Source: Chimonanthus salicifolius (taxonomy: Eukaryota; Streptophyta; Magnoliopsida; Laurales; Calycanthaceae). Taken from it: a stretch of DNA of 64,000 bases. This document shows, one piece after another, positions 22,139 to 34,391 of this stretch. Within the stretch, counting starts at the first letter, position 1, and each line of letters starts with the position of its first letter. The position numbers were made by a program, and so were the translations under genes. The DNA lies in contig CM023540.1 in assembly GCA_013350335.1 (NCBI GenBank), forward strand, positions 60,407,195 through 60,471,194, in the 5' to 3' direction. The notes beneath the pieces are model-generated. The model made no database searches. It had not been told where the DNA came from and worked only from the letters and a program-made list of their open reading frames with translations.

Positions 22139-24309
22139 GTAAGTATTTCATTGAGTTTTGTTGAAAAACATGGAACAAATAGGGTGTGGATTGGGCCATG
22201 ATCATGGCCGAATACACCAATGATTAACCTTGATTAATGGAGGTTTAGAAATGATTAAGATGACCATTGGGTTCGGCCACCATGAAGGGCCGCACCCCAT
22301 GAAAAGAGATGGTTTGGTTTTCATGTTTTGAAACATGAAAACCATGGATTTTGTGGACTGTTTTTGGGTTTTGTTTTAAGATTTAAATACATGTTTTAGA
22401 ATGGTTAAAAACATGGATCTGAATGACATAGGGACTGAAGTTTATATGGTCTAAAATCAATGGATTAAAAGATGGAAATGGACCATTGGGTTCGGCCACT
22501 TAGCATGGCCGAACCCCATGGAAACAAGTGGTTAGTTTTGATGGTTTTTAGAAGTAAAACCATATAAGTTAGGACTGATGTTAGATGGTTGTAATAGATT
22601 TAAAATGCATGATTAAATAAGGTTAAAACATGGATTTGGATGTTTGGTTCAGACCCAAGGTGAATGAGTAAATGTTTCAAAAACCAAAGGTCATAGTGTT
22701 CGGCCAATGAGCATGGCCGAACCCTATGAAATTGGGTTGGTTTTTAGATGAATTTCTAAAGGGTTGAACTTGGTAATAATATGTTGTTTATTACATGAAG
22801 ATTGGAAGTTTAAAATAGTGAAAGAAATCATTGGGTTAGGCCACCATGGAGGGCCTGAACCCCATGCAAAGTATTGTTAGTTTTCATGTTGTGAAACATG
22901 GAAACCATGTACTTTATGGACTGTTTGGATGAATTTAATTAGATGGTTTTTAAGTGAAAAAGGGCAGCAATATAATACTGATATTGCATGGTTAAATAAC
23001 ACCTAAAACATGTATGAAAGACCAAAACTTGGACATTGGGTTCGGCCACCTTGAATGGCCGAACCCCATGTAAGTAATTGGTATGATTTGGTGAGGTTAA
23101 TTTACTGTTTTGGTTGATGTTTATGCGGCTGAACCATGTGTAATTCATGATTGGGTTAACATGTTAAATCATGAATAATCATGGGAAGTTGAGGGATTAA
23201 TCAGATCAAGAGAACCATTGGGTTCGGGCATGTGCATGGCCGAACCCCATGGGGCTAGTTTTGGGATGAATGGACCAAGATTTATGGGTATTCCTATGTA
23301 TGTTAAATGAAATAAGCTTGCTGTTTTGGGTTGGCCATGGGATGGCTGAACCTTGTAGTTAATATGGCTAAATGGTAGAGCCTAACTTGTAAACAAATGA
23401 TGGGATCATTGTGTAGGAGGATCATAGGGTTCGGCCATATGAATGGCTGAACCCCATAGATTGTTTTGTTGGAGATTATGACTTGGTTGTATGAGTTGGA
23501 TTAAGTAAACATATGGATTTATCTTTGGACTTAGTGATAAGTAAATAACCAGCCACTAAGGTAGATTACTTTTATGAACTTTGATTATGAGCAAGATTAG
23601 ACATTAGTTATACCAATGGCAAATCTGTGAATACAAGTCAAACGAAGGGATTGATCAAAGGACTCACATGATGTAGTTGGGTCTTAGATTGAATGAACAA
23701 GTAAGTGATAGTATGATTTATTGATTGTTATATGGATAAGGTACCGGAAGTTGAACGACGTGCGAGTCGTGACCGGGTGATGCGAAAGAAAGATCAAGTA
23801 CTGAAGTGAATCTTTAGTAGGTTTCCTACCTTTATTGTAACCACTATTCTATGTTGTTTTATGTTGATTTCAATAACTTGTATGTTTGTAAAGCTATGTT
23901 TCTAAATGACATGTTTGCATAGACATCTCATGCATGACATGGGATGATGGTGTTGTAACCGGAGGCCACACTCCGTCGGGGCGTCCGAAAGACCACTGTG
24001 GGGTACCTTGATGATGAGAATCCCATCAGGAGGAATCCGGAGGCCACACTCCGTCGAGGCGTCCGAAAGACCACTGTGGGTTACCTTGACGATGAGAATC
24101 CCGTCAAGTGATGGCTATGTTGAATGGTGATGGGTGGGACTCATTACATGTTCATTTCATACATAGCATGTTTTTATGGAATTTTGTCACACATGTGTTA
24201 TTATTATATTATTTGCATGTTTTTGACTAACCATGTGGTAGCCCTATTCGGAAACACTACTGGGTGCGTTGATCTAACGCCCTATCTATATCCTTAGTGG
24301 ATGACGCAG
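22139..24309 (+). other. Putative leader intron in solo LTR
   Basis: Donor TTGGTAAGTATTTC at 22139; branch-like GATCTAAC near 24272-24279; alternatives CCTTAG (24297) and GACGCAG/G (24309) on the 3' side. The hairpin field lies wholly inside. Confidence 0.4.
22190..23460 (+). repeat. Hairpin field of solo LTR (about 9 units)
   Basis: Units lie near 22190, 22268, 22488, 22697, 22834, 23037, 23219, 23330 and 23428. Arms are GGGTTCGGCC/GGCCGAACCC with several loop types (ACCATGAAG, ACTTAGCAT, ATATGAAT), so the stem is more conserved than the loop. Confidence 0.9.
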
Positions 24310-24835
24310 GGAAAGGGAAGAACGTGGATCTAGATGAAAACCAAGCATAGGATCTTGGGCATTTTGAATGGATTTGAATGGACATGAATGGACTAATTAT
24401 GGATTTGTTATTTGAATTTGGACAATGTAATTTGGTAATTAGTTATGTTGGCTTGTAATAAGTAGTTAAGATAGATGCTATGGTTTGCTTTAAGTTGGAT
24501 GGTTTGATTGAACGATTAGTTAAGATTGATTAGTAATTTTGGAGAATAAGTTATGTACTTTGCTATCTAAGAATGGAAAATTGGAATAGTCATAGGTTCT
24601 ATTATAACCTCAGTTGGATTAAGACTAAGTTAATTCCGCAAGTTATATATGTACCATGTGCGGATCAGTTTTATGGACTTAGTTCATACGCACATGGGCT
24701 TGGCCAGTTAAGGGTCGGATTTAGAGATCCAAACTTAACTCGCGTCGTGACACTCCGCCCCGATCACATGATTATTTTATATATAAAAAAAAAATTAAAC
24801 TCTGAAAATTAGAGTGAAAAGGGCGGGGTGTTACA

Positions 24836-26246
24836 ACCCTGGCACTGCACCAGTGTCATTACCACACTACCGGATGGCACCAGCAGAGATGTCCGAGCTA
24901 AAGAAGCAGATTGATGAACTGCTCAGACTGGGTTGCATTCGGAATAGTACGTCGGCTTGGGGAGCTCCGGTTTTATTTGTGAAGAAGAAGGATGGTTCAC
25001 TCCGTATGTGTGTGGATTACTGAAAAATGAACCAGCTGACGGTCAGAAACAAGTACCTTCTACCCAGGATCGATGATCTATTTGATCAACTTAGAGGTTC
25101 CAGTCATTTCTCTAAGATTGACCTGATGTCCGGATACCATCAAATCCGGGTCAGGGAGGAAGATATAGAGAAGACAGCCTTCAGAACGCGGTATGGACTA
25201 TAAGAGTTTGTAGTCATGCCGTTTGGACTCACCAATGCACCGGCAGTGTTCATGGACCTAATGAACAGGATTTTCCGACCTTACTTGGACCAATTTGTCA
25301 TTGTATTATTGATGACATTTTGATTTATTCCAAAACTCGGGAAGAACACGCTAAACACCTGAGGATAGTTCTGGACATTTTGAGGAAGAACAAGTTATAT
25401 GTCAAAGCCAGCAAGTGTGAATTCTGGCTACCCAAGGTTAACTTCTTGGGACATGTCATATCAGCAGAAGGTATAGCCGTGGACCTAGCTAAAGTGGCGG
25501 CAGTGGGAGAATGGAAAGCGCCAAAGAATGTAACCGAGATCCTTAGCTTCTTGGGATTGGCTGGTTATTACAGGAAGTTTATTATGGACTTCTCCAAGAT
25601 TGCATCTCCACTGACCCAACTCACTCAGAAGGGAGTCAAATTTGAATGGTCAACTGTGTGCAACCAGAGGTTTGAGGACCTGAAGGAGAGACTTACAACT
25701 GCACCTATCTTAATTTTGCCGGAAAGAGGCAAGGGTTATGAAGTACAATGCGATGCTTCAGAAGAGGGACTTGGTTGCATCCTCAGTCAAACTCATTATG
25801 TGGTGGCTTATGGTTCAAGACAATTGAAAATACATGAATGCCTTTATGCTACGCACAGTCTTGAACTAGCAGCAGTGGTCTTTGCTCTCAAAAGCTGGAG
25901 ACATTATTTATATGGCGAGAAATTTGAAGTATTTTCAGATCATAAGAGCTTGAAGTACTTGTTTGATCAGAAAGAGCTCAACCTGAGGCAGCGCAAATGG
26001 ATGGAATATCTATAGGATTATGAGTTCGCACTCCGATATCACCCGGGCAAAGCAAACAAGGTGGCAGATGCCCTCAGCCACATATCACATGCATCAGTGG
26101 CATGTTTGATCAGGACAGAATGGGAGATGTTGAATACCATACGACAGTTCAATTTATATATCAATAATCATGGGGGTATGTACAATTTGATCATACAGTC
26201 CAACATGGTTACTAAGATTGAACAGGAATAACGAATAGATCCGGAA
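24836..26246 (+). pseudogene. Tekay reverse transcriptase and RNase H pseudogene
   Basis: The RT N-terminus ([40 protein letters not shown]) is intact up to a TGA at 25021. [15 protein letters not shown] and [13 protein letters not shown] follow, with a TAA at 25201. The catalytic IDD (GATGAC at 25311-25316) sits just before a one-base frameshift. From 25320 to 26015 the thumb and RNase H read openly ([31 protein letters not shown] with an RNase H Asp, and SDHKSLKYL), then a TAG at 26013 and a TAA at 26229. RT copies the RNA genome and RNase H removes it. This copy cannot be translated through. Confidence 0.93.
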
Positions 26247-27432
26247 GTGGAGGAGATATGGGCCAAGATGTCTATTGGTGAAGTCATACCGGAATGGGAG
26301 TTACGGCCAGGACAAAGTCTTGTATTCCGAGGAAGGATATATGTGCCTAAGAGCTGTAGAAAAGAATTACTGATTGAGGCACATCAAACCAAACTCTCTA
26401 TTCATCCGGGCAACACCAAGATGTATCACGACCTGAAGAGACATTACTGGTGGCACGGACTCAAGAGGGATGTGGCAGAATTTGTGGCTCATTACTTAAC
26501 GTGTCAGCAGGTTAAGACGGAACATCAGAAGCCACCAGGGTTACTTAAACCCTTACCAGTGTCGGAATGGAAATGGGAGCACATCTCCATGGATTTTGTG
26601 ACAAGGGTTGCCAAGGTCCTCAAAGGGCAACGATGCGATATGGGTCGTGGTAGACCGACTGACCAAGTCTGCACATTTTCTTCCCATTAAGATGACAGAC
26701 TCATCTGAGACTTTGGGTCGGCGGTATGTCAAGGATATCATCAGACTGCATGGTGTACCTCGGACTATTGTGTCCGACAGAGATGGTCGATTCACCGGCA
26801 GAGTATGGCAGAGCATGCAGTCGGCCATGGGAACACACCTACTGACTAGCACAGCATTCCATCCACAGACTGATGGGCAGTCTTAGAGGACAATACAAAC
26901 ATTGGAGGATATGCTGAGAGCATGCATGCTAGATTTCAAGGGTGGATGGGAGGATCACTTGCCGTTGGTAGAATTCTCATACAACAACAGTTACCAGGCA
27001 AGCCTCCAGATGGCTCCATTTGAGGCATTATATGGTAGACCATGTAGATCACCTGTATGCTGGACAAAGGCTGGTGAGCCTGCACTGATTGGACCCGAGT
27101 TAGTTGTAGAGACTACAGCGCAGATACAGTTGATACGGCAACATCTATTGGCTGCACAGAGTCGTCAGAAGAGCTATGCTCACAAGAGAAGGAGGTTCCT
27201 TGAATTTGAAGTGGGGGACATGGTGTTCTTGAAAGTCTCACCACGAAAGGGATACATGAGATTTGGAAAGAAGGGGAAACTGTCACCAAGATATGTGGGA
27301 CAGTTTTCAATTATAAGAGGGATGGGGGACGTGGCTTATCAATTGGCACTCCCTTCACAGTTGGCATCCTTGCACGATGTGTTCCATATATCGATGTTGA
27401 AGAAGTACAATCCTGGTCCCTCCATGTACTGA
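26247..27432 (+). pseudogene. Tekay integrase pseudogene
   Basis: The N-terminal zinc-binding region is recognisable (SIHPGNTKMYHDLKRHYWW...), but the first Cys of its CXXC is Tyr (HYLTC). A frameshift near 26625 separates it from the catalytic core: WVVVDRLTKSAHFLPI with the first Asp region, IVSDRDGRFTG with the second Asp, and FHPQTDGQS immediately followed by TAG (26884-26886) where the catalytic Glu codon should be. The C-terminal part (26902-27432) is open, with LVEFSYNNSYQASLQMAPFE, the GDMVFLKVSP segment and HDVFHISMLKKY. Integrase would insert the cDNA. Loss of the Glu codon alone would inactivate it. Confidence 0.93.
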
Positions 27433-27628
27433 ATATACAAGACATAGATGTCCAAAGCGACGTGACATACGTCGAAAAGCTTGTCCGAGTGGTGGACACA
27501 GAATAAAGGGTATTACAGAACCGAGCGATCCAGTTTGTCAAGGTGGTATGGGATCGACATGGCATTGAAGAAGCCACTTGGGAACTCGAGTCAGAAATGA
27601 GAACAGCTCATCCTGAGCTATTTATGTA
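27433..27628 (+). pseudogene. Chromodomain-like C-terminal tail of Tekay pol
   Basis: Out of frame with the integrase ORF, a chromodomain tail can be read: a short strand region, then a TAA at 27505, then VKVVWDRHGIEEATWELESE and a final stop near 27627. W-x(8)-TWE is the diagnostic chromodomain pattern of Tekay/Del chromoviruses, used for targeting to heterochromatin. Frameshift and stop disable it. Confidence 0.85.
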
Positions 27629-27671
27629 AATGTTTGAAACCATACTTCACTCAATTTTCAGGACGAAATTT

Positions 27672-27686
27672 TTTAAAAGAGGGTTG
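27672..27686 (+). other. Polypurine tract of Tekay
   Basis: GGACGAAATTTTTTAAAAGAGGG immediately precedes the 3' LTR (27690), as GACGAAATTT...GGGG does in related gypsy elements. It primes plus-strand synthesis; only a few bases separate it from TGTAACAC. Confidence 0.75.
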
Positions 27687-28465
27687 TATTGTAACACTTC
27701 GGAATTCCATCTTATCAATATTTACGGAATTTGCCATTTTAATTGTGAATTAACGGATATGAACCTTAGATGAGTAAGGTGTTGGGTCAATGGCCCAATT
27801 AGGACCCAACGGGTATGGTTTAAGGTTCAATTTAAAATAAATGGGTAAGGCATATTTAATTGGGTCAATGTTGCTATTTGGGTCAAAATGCTCAATTGGG
27901 ACCCAATGGGTCATGGTTAACTTGGTTGACCACCAAGTGAGTTCAATTTAAATTAAATGGGGCTGAATTAAAATGGTAATGCAATATATCTATAAATAAG
28001 GGATCTAGATTAAGTGGCATGCGCATGGAGGGAACATGGAAAGATTTTAGGAATGGGATATTGTGCAACGGATGGAAGGTATGGATGGAAAGATTTTAGG
28101 ATGACATGGAAATGGATATTGACTAGATTTTAGGAGTTGAAAGGTTGCTTGGCCGTGTATAGAAGATATGCATATCCATGAGAGATATGTATGCACATCC
28201 ATGTTGATATGCTAGAATATCTTTAAAAGGAGTCCTTTCCTTTGTTAAGAGCAATACTACGCAATTTTTAAATTGAAGGGGCGCATGGCATCTTCTAATT
28301 AGGATCGAATGGAATTTTTATAAAAGAAAGACACAAGGGGCGCATGGTATTCACAAATCAAGAGAAGGAGAAGGCAGCCAGCAAGTGTGAAAGATCAAGT
28401 AGAAGGAAGAAAAGGATCGGAAGAACAAGTCGGAACGAAGGAAAACAGGAGGAGTCACGGAACCG

Positions 28466-30271
28466 GTAAGTATTTTGATAATTTTATTTAAAGAAAGGAA
28501 CCATAGGGTTCGGCCATGGTGTATGGCCGAACCCCATGGAAGAAAATTGGGGGATAAATATAGTAATTTAAGGGAAGATGATGAACCATAGGGTTCTGCC
28601 ATGTTGTATGGCCGAACCCCATGGAAGGACATTGGTTGTGTTTAATGGATTTTAAAAGGATTTAAATGGATATATGTATGAGAACCGCCAAGAAGGACTT
28701 AATCTTGGTGGTATGATATTTTTAAGAAAAATAAGGAACCATAGGGTTTGGCCATGGTGCATGGCCGAACCCCATGGAAAGAAATTAAGGACTTTAAATG
28801 GATCAAGATGATGCAAAAGATGGAGAACCCCATGAGGTCTTTTATGGACTTAAGTTGTTAAGGAATTTATATGGGTCTAATGATTTTTAAAGAGCAAATT
28901 ATGAACCATAGGGTTCGGCCATGGTGTATGGCCGAACCCCATGGAAGATAGTTATTAATTTAGAAAGGTTTTAATGATGGACTTTTGGATCAAAAAGGAA
29001 GGACCTTGATTTATGGATTCAAGGATGGTAATTGATATAATTGGAATTTAGACATCATGGGTTCGGCCATGTGTATGGCCGAAGCCCATGAAGCAATTTT
29101 ATTGATATTATGTTTATGTATATTTTAAATGAATGGATGATTAAATGGAGGATTCAATTATATCCCTATGTTTATGGACCTATGTGTTGAACCCAAACAT
29201 AAGGTGATGAAGGAAATGGCAAAAAGGTAAATAGGTGAAAATGATGGACATAGGGTTTGGCCATGGTGTATAGCCGAACCCCATGAACTATTTGATGGAT
29301 CATGTGTTTGGATTAAAGAACTATGTATGGATCATTTTTGGAACATAAGGCTTATGAAAATAAGCAAGGTAAATAGTCATGGATAGAATGGATGGCAATA
29401 TGGTAATTAAGTAGAAATAATGGACCATGGGTTCAGCCATGGTGTATGGTCGAACCCCATGGGGATTGTTTTGTGGACTTTGTTGTTAACAAGGTTAAGT
29501 AATTGTTATATAGGTGATTGAATTTATGAATCAAAGATGACATTATTGGGATTTAATTTAAAGATCAAAAGACAAAAAGAAAGGCACCAAATTAAGGAAG
29601 TAAGGTTCGGCCATGTTGTATGGCCAAACCCCACAAAGTTGTATCTCTTGGACATTATTGTAAATCAAATGGGACATGGTTTTAATTCATTGATATATTA
29701 TAAGATAACGGGACCTCACAAGGTGTGTACAATCGTGAACGGTTACCGGACGAAAGCGCAAGGACACGTTAGTGGTCTTTGGTAGGATTCCATCCCTTTG
29801 AAACCATGGGTTTATGTACAATGTTTTTATCTTATTTTGACGGATTTATGTTGTAAAAGATATGTTTCAATTGTGAAGTTTTAATGCTATGTTTACAATA
29901 TAAAATAGCATGTGTTTCATTTGCATCTCATGCATGGCATGGGGTGAAGGATATATAACCGGAGGAGCCACACTCCGTCAGGGCGTCCGAAAAACCTATG
30001 TGGGATACCTTGATGTGCTTTTCCATCAAGAAGAAACCGGAGGGACCACACTCCGTCGGGGCATCCGAAAGACCTATGTGGGGGTACTTATATGTACTTG
30101 TGATGGGTGGGACTTATTGCATTTGACATCATGACATAACATGGTTTATATGGTTTTTGACATTATGATATTATTATAAATGTTTTGTACTAACCATGTG
30201 TTAGCCCTAAATGGAATACGTACTGGGCGTGTTGTTCTAACGCCATACTTCTACCCTAGTGGATGATACAG
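28466..30271 (+). other. Putative leader intron in Tekay 3' LTR
   Basis: Donor GGTAAGTATTTT at 28466 and acceptor candidates CCCTAG (30259) and ATACAG/G (30271) match those of the 5' LTR. Conservation between two LTRs of one element is expected by descent, so this copy adds no independent support beyond the 5' LTR. Confidence 0.4.
28506..29633 (+). repeat. Hairpin field of Tekay 3' LTR
   Basis: GGGTTCGGCCAT...ATGGCCGAACCC units lie at about 28506, 28591, 28745, 28914, 29060, 29254, 29429 and 29603. The unit corresponding to 16465 in the 5' LTR is missing. Confidence 0.88.
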
Positions 30272-31787
30272 GAAACGAGGGGAACGATGAACGCGAAAAG
30301 GGCCAAGCATAGGAGCTTGGATATGTGATTGGATTATATTTTATTTAAGGTACTCATGGACATGTAATTTGAGTAGCTAGACTTCGGTCATGTAATAATT
30401 TAGAGAATTTGCTATGGTTGGATGTTTATTTGGATAATTATGATATCTAATTATGATTAAAGACTTGATGTACTTTGCTATCTAAAATGGAATAGAATTA
30501 AGTTCTATTATAATTCCGCAGTTATGATTTTAATCCGCATATTTATATTGTTATGTGCGAACCATTTTCATGGACTTAGTCCATGCATACATAGGGTTGG
30601 CCAGTTAAGGGTCGGACTTTAGAAATTCGGACTTAGTTAGCGTCGTGACGTCCCGCTCTCTATCACTCTTTAAAAAAAAAATAGACTCTGATTTTCGGAA
30701 AGCATAGTGAAAAAGAGCGGGGCGTTACAAAGAGTTGACTATGCAATATGCACATGAGATGGCTATGGGTGGAGCAAAATCGTGTCATATACTTGGGGAT
30801 TGGATGGTGATGTGTCATGAATGAATGTGGATGGAAAATGGGTTGAAAGCATGGATAAAAGTTAGTGCTAAAATCGTGTGGAGTGATAAGGCAATGGATG
30901 ATGTGGCTTCTGCACATGGAGGCTAGCTTGAGGCTCAAGTTGTGTAAACTTAGGGTTCAATGAGTGGATGGCTAAGATTAAATGGGGTTAGGATCTAATG
31001 GTTCTAACGTACTTTGGGTAAAAATAATTATAGGAAATGGATGATGGTTGATGGATGGTTCAGATTTAATGGTAGATTTATGGTTTAACCTAATTGGGTG
31101 TGTGAGATGGAAGGTTAAGATCTAAGATAGAAGTTGGATGGTGTGGATGTGAAGTTGGTCTATGGGTTTTTGTTCATGGATAGTTAGCTTGGACTTAGGT
31201 GAATTCGAATGTGGATCCATAAAGTTCATTCAACTTGGGCTTTAGATTTGGATCTAGACCTCAACTCAGGCCCATTTGAATTGGATTTGAGAGCTTGGGC
31301 CTTAGTTGGATTGAACTTGCAAACTAGCCTGGCCCAATGTGTGAAATGTACATGGGCTTGTATGTGGCTTGGCCCATTGAAGCTTTGTGGAGCACAACTT
31401 GGCCCATTTGAACTGAGTCTTGGTCCAAAGACTTGGAATTCAGGCTTTGGCACTTGGATTGCAGCTTTTAACATCTAGAATTAAATAATTATTCAGCCAC
31501 TTTAAATCTAAAAATTATTAATTATTCTTAGACTCTCATAACTGGATCTAGATTAATTAATTTACATTAAAATCCTAAAAAGTGACATAAAATAATTATA
31601 ATAATTCGAGGTCTTCTCTTTAAAGCTCTAAACTTGCAATCGTCTGTTGTTTTAGCTTGATTTTCCTGAACTTTCCATTTTTTACTACAAAACTGATAAA
31701 CTACATTAAATGCGTCATTATATACAAAATTGATGATTAACAGGCCCTATAATCAGGGGCAAAAATGTAATATTTCAATACTCAACA

Positions 31788-31800
31788 AATACCCCCAAGC
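31788..31800 (-). other. Athila polypurine tract
   Basis: On the element strand GCTTGGGGGTATT directly precedes the LTR head TGTTGAG. Its position above the 14007-31787 LTR identifies that LTR as the 3' one. Confidence 0.85.
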
Positions 31801-34391
31801 TCAGATTTTGCTAGTCCTCGAGCAAAATTAAAGCTAAAAATTCTAAAGACACAAATAAATTTCCTATTCTAAACCAAATGGACAACAATCCTAAACTAGA
31901 CCACTTTCGCTGGCACTTCTCGATTGCATTTAGAGTATGCAACAAGCCTTTAAACCCCTAGCTCACTACTAGTAGACGAGCTATAATCTCGTGAGGGTTG
32001 TCAGTGATAATACCCACAAATATCAACATGTTTAACAGGAACACAAGGATGAGAGGTCTAAACATCATACGACTCTAAAATTTATTTTACAAGAATTATA
32101 CATGGAGTTTAGTGTGTGCTTAGCCAATATTAAGATAGACTTCTTTTTCCAAATATACTCAAGTTTTGTTCACACCATTGGAAAATGCGCTTTGACTGCA
32201 AACCTCACTGAATATAACTCTCGGAAAATTAACACTCAGAGGTTTGGGTTCATTTTCTCTCAAGTATATGTCAGTAGAATTTATGTATTCAAAATCAAAG
32301 TATCTCACATATGTATTAAGAAAGACGACTCAATACAAAAGAAAATGATCTCATGAATAGGTGTCACTTTCCTGAGAACGTTAAGTCAAATACCATCATT
32401 TTTCTTCCTTTATTATCCACATGAAACACCCTATTTAGACCTAAGATCATATGAGTTCCTTTTAGGATGAAATATGGCTTGGGATCGAGTCAAATCAAAG
32501 AAGGATAGATGGCTTTAAAGATAAATAATTTGAATTGGTTAGAGGTCTTCATGATTTTGAATGGGATATTTTTCCTCTATTTTCTTTTCGGCACTTTTCT
32601 AAGTATTTTATTTTTCTTTATTTTTCTCTTCTTTTTCACATCCTTCTTTGGTATCTGGATGTTTCCTTTTTTGAATACCATTTTCTTTCTTTTGCTTTTT
32701 CTTTTTCTTGTTCTTTTCTTTCTTGTGCCCTTGTTTTTAGAGTATCATCCCTTAATGTTTTCTTCTCTAACCTTTTCTAAGGAATAGGTTATGGATATTT
32801 TTTATTGGCTCATACTCCTGAACTAGAGATGGGTATGGTAGACATGGCTAGGCAGGAAAACATGCTATATAAGGCTCAACTGGGGAACTATCAAGATAAA
32901 ATGACCAAGTATAGGTGGGCTTTTAGGCTCAAACGATCCAAAAATGGCCTAAATCATATCCTAAGTTTCAACAGGTGGTTTCTTTGTTTCAAATAAATTT
33001 CAAAAAAATTTCAGGTACAGTAACTCAATTTTGATGGCGTTCTCAGTAATATGACCGAGATGAAGGATAATGAGATCAACAACGACTTATTTGTGCTACT
33101 AAAGAAATTGGAATTGACTTATAACCCTTAGAAGAAATAATGACTCTAAAGCGCACTGAGCTAAGTCTCCACTGGTATTCCTCTAGCGATCACTTGACTC
33201 AAGAATATTTTTTTTCATTTTCGGATAAACTCAATATGGCTGTGTACAATGGTTTTCAAGTATAAATCTTATAAAAATCTTTTCGGAAAAGTATGATATA
33301 CAGATCTCTATCTAAGTATTAATGCTAAAAAATGTGAATTTTTTTACGTCATATTGTCAAGAAGCGGGTAATATTTTTTAAATAAAAAATTGGCAGTGTT
33401 TAAACTCCAGAAGTCTTAGTCCTCACTTACTCTTCTTTCAAATGATTCTGCCTATTTTTTTCTAAACAAGATTATGACTTGTTTAACCTCAGATTGTCAA
33501 GACGTTTGTAAGCCGATAAACGAAAATCAACAGTTCTTTGGAGTTCAAGGGGTCTCAGTCTTTCTGGACTTACTCTGCTCTGGATTACATCAAAAAAGAT
33601 CTGCCTATTCATGCTTACAGGTCTATGTTGTGCTGATGTCACACAACAGACTCCTTGATCTGATATTATTCCATTGCAGTTTCTACGTCCACATTTGTGA
33701 CACCTAGCTAGCATCGTTGCAGACAGAGTGCTTCGACAACAAAGAGGTATGTATTGCTTCTCTTGGATTTCTAGCTTCCTCACCCTCATAGCTAAGGAAA
33801 TGATTTTCCTATACAAGTCTTGGGAACTTGTGTTCTAGACAGAAACAATGCAAAAACGAAAACTCGATTGTCTACGTGCATGACTTCTATCCAGTTCTTT
33901 AACATTTGCTGGTCACAAAGACAAAGATGGATGATGGATGCTGAATTTTTTATTTTTTTATTTAAAGGATTCTCAGTTTTAAACTCACTCTCCCCTAAGA
34001 AATTTTTATGAAAATGACATATGATGACTTTAGTATTCTTAGTTTTAAACTTACTCTTCCCTGAGAAATTTTTATGAAAATGACACATGATGACCTTAGT
34101 ACCACCAAATTCAAACTGAACATTGTCCTCAATGTTTCCCAATCTACATTGGCCAGGTGTAAACGAAGAAATATCTTTAAAAATGAACAATCGGAATATG
34201 AGTTGTACGGTGGTATGAAATGATTGACTTCTAGGCTAGATTGACTCAAAGAAAAACTAGACTCAAGAAAATTAATAACTAGACACTGACGACTCTGACC
34301 AACTTGGACCAACAAACATAAACAATTGGGCTGGTGGGTCTGGGTAGAGATGAGTGGGTAAGGGTAAATGGACAAATAATGGATGTGCAAA
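31801..34391 (-). other. Athila 3' non-coding region, no env-like ORF recognised
   Basis: This lies between integrase and the PPT, where many Athila elements carry an env-like ORF. I see only degenerate reading frames. A 66-bp duplication (33974-34105) encodes on the minus strand a repeated KVIICHFHKNF phrase. A T-rich low-complexity stretch around 32570-32780 yields a phenylalanine-rich ORF on the + strand that is unlikely to be coding. Confidence 0.6.

Larger units (their letters stand above)
20724..24835 (+). mobile_element. Solo LTR, 4,112 bp, TSD ACCCT
   Basis: The ends are TGTAACACCCCGATTTC and GGGCGGGGTGTTACA; ACCCT occurs at 20719-20723 and 24836-24840. The Tekay reading frame resumes after it. 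It holds three copies of a U3 module with ACGAAAATGCCCCTG (20759, 20947, 21095), a 10-bp-arm palindrome (21721-21748), a donor-like GTAAGTATTT (22139), about nine GGGTTCGGCC hairpins (22190-23460), two 78-bp units and an acceptor-like GCAG/G at 24309. Same family as 39647-43112 and 60216-62555. Confidence 0.95.
15322..30729 (+). mobile_element. Tekay/Del-type chromovirus, full length but dead
   Basis: LTRs of 3,070 bp (15322-18391) and 3,040 bp (27690-30729) flank a PBS, gag, protease, RT/RNase H, integrase, a C-terminal chromodomain-like tail and a PPT. Target-site copies are GAGAG (15317-15321) and AAGAG (30730-30734), one base apart; the empty site is preserved in the Athila 5' LTR near 50011. 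A solo LTR (20724-24835) splits pol; without it the internal region is about 5.2 kb, normal for Tekay. Multiple stops and frameshifts, including loss of the integrase catalytic Glu codon, make it non-functional. Confidence 0.95.
27690..30729 (+). repeat. Tekay 3' LTR (3,040 bp)
   Basis: It starts TGTAACACTTCGG and ends GAGCGGGGCGTTACA; it is collinear with 15322-18391 and very similar. It differs by lacking the 47-bp duplication of the 5' LTR and one entire hairpin unit (28822-28838), and by retaining a unit (29421-29464) that is half deleted in the 5' LTR. TATAAATA is at 27991, and the donor-like GTAAGTATTT is at 28466. Confidence 0.95.
14007..31787 (-). repeat. Athila 3' LTR (split by Tekay element 15322-30729)
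   Basis: The pieces are 14007-15321 and 30730-31787. The + strand ends are TGTTATTGTC and CTCAACA, i.e. TGTTGAG...ACA on the element strand. It aligns along its length with 48666-51058; the site GGAGAGTTGAC is intact in the 5' LTR at 50011 and marks exactly where Tekay entered here. Net length is about 2,368 bp. Confidence 0.93.

Noticed and set aside
29537..30134. ORFs of 74-82 codons in the Tekay 3' LTR as genes
   Set aside because: They overlap the hairpin field and the 78-bp repeats and are not preserved in the 5' LTR.
32509..32787. Phe-rich membrane-protein-like ORFs in two frames
   Set aside because: T-rich low-complexity DNA antisense to the Athila element; two frames look equally hydrophobic, as expected from composition.
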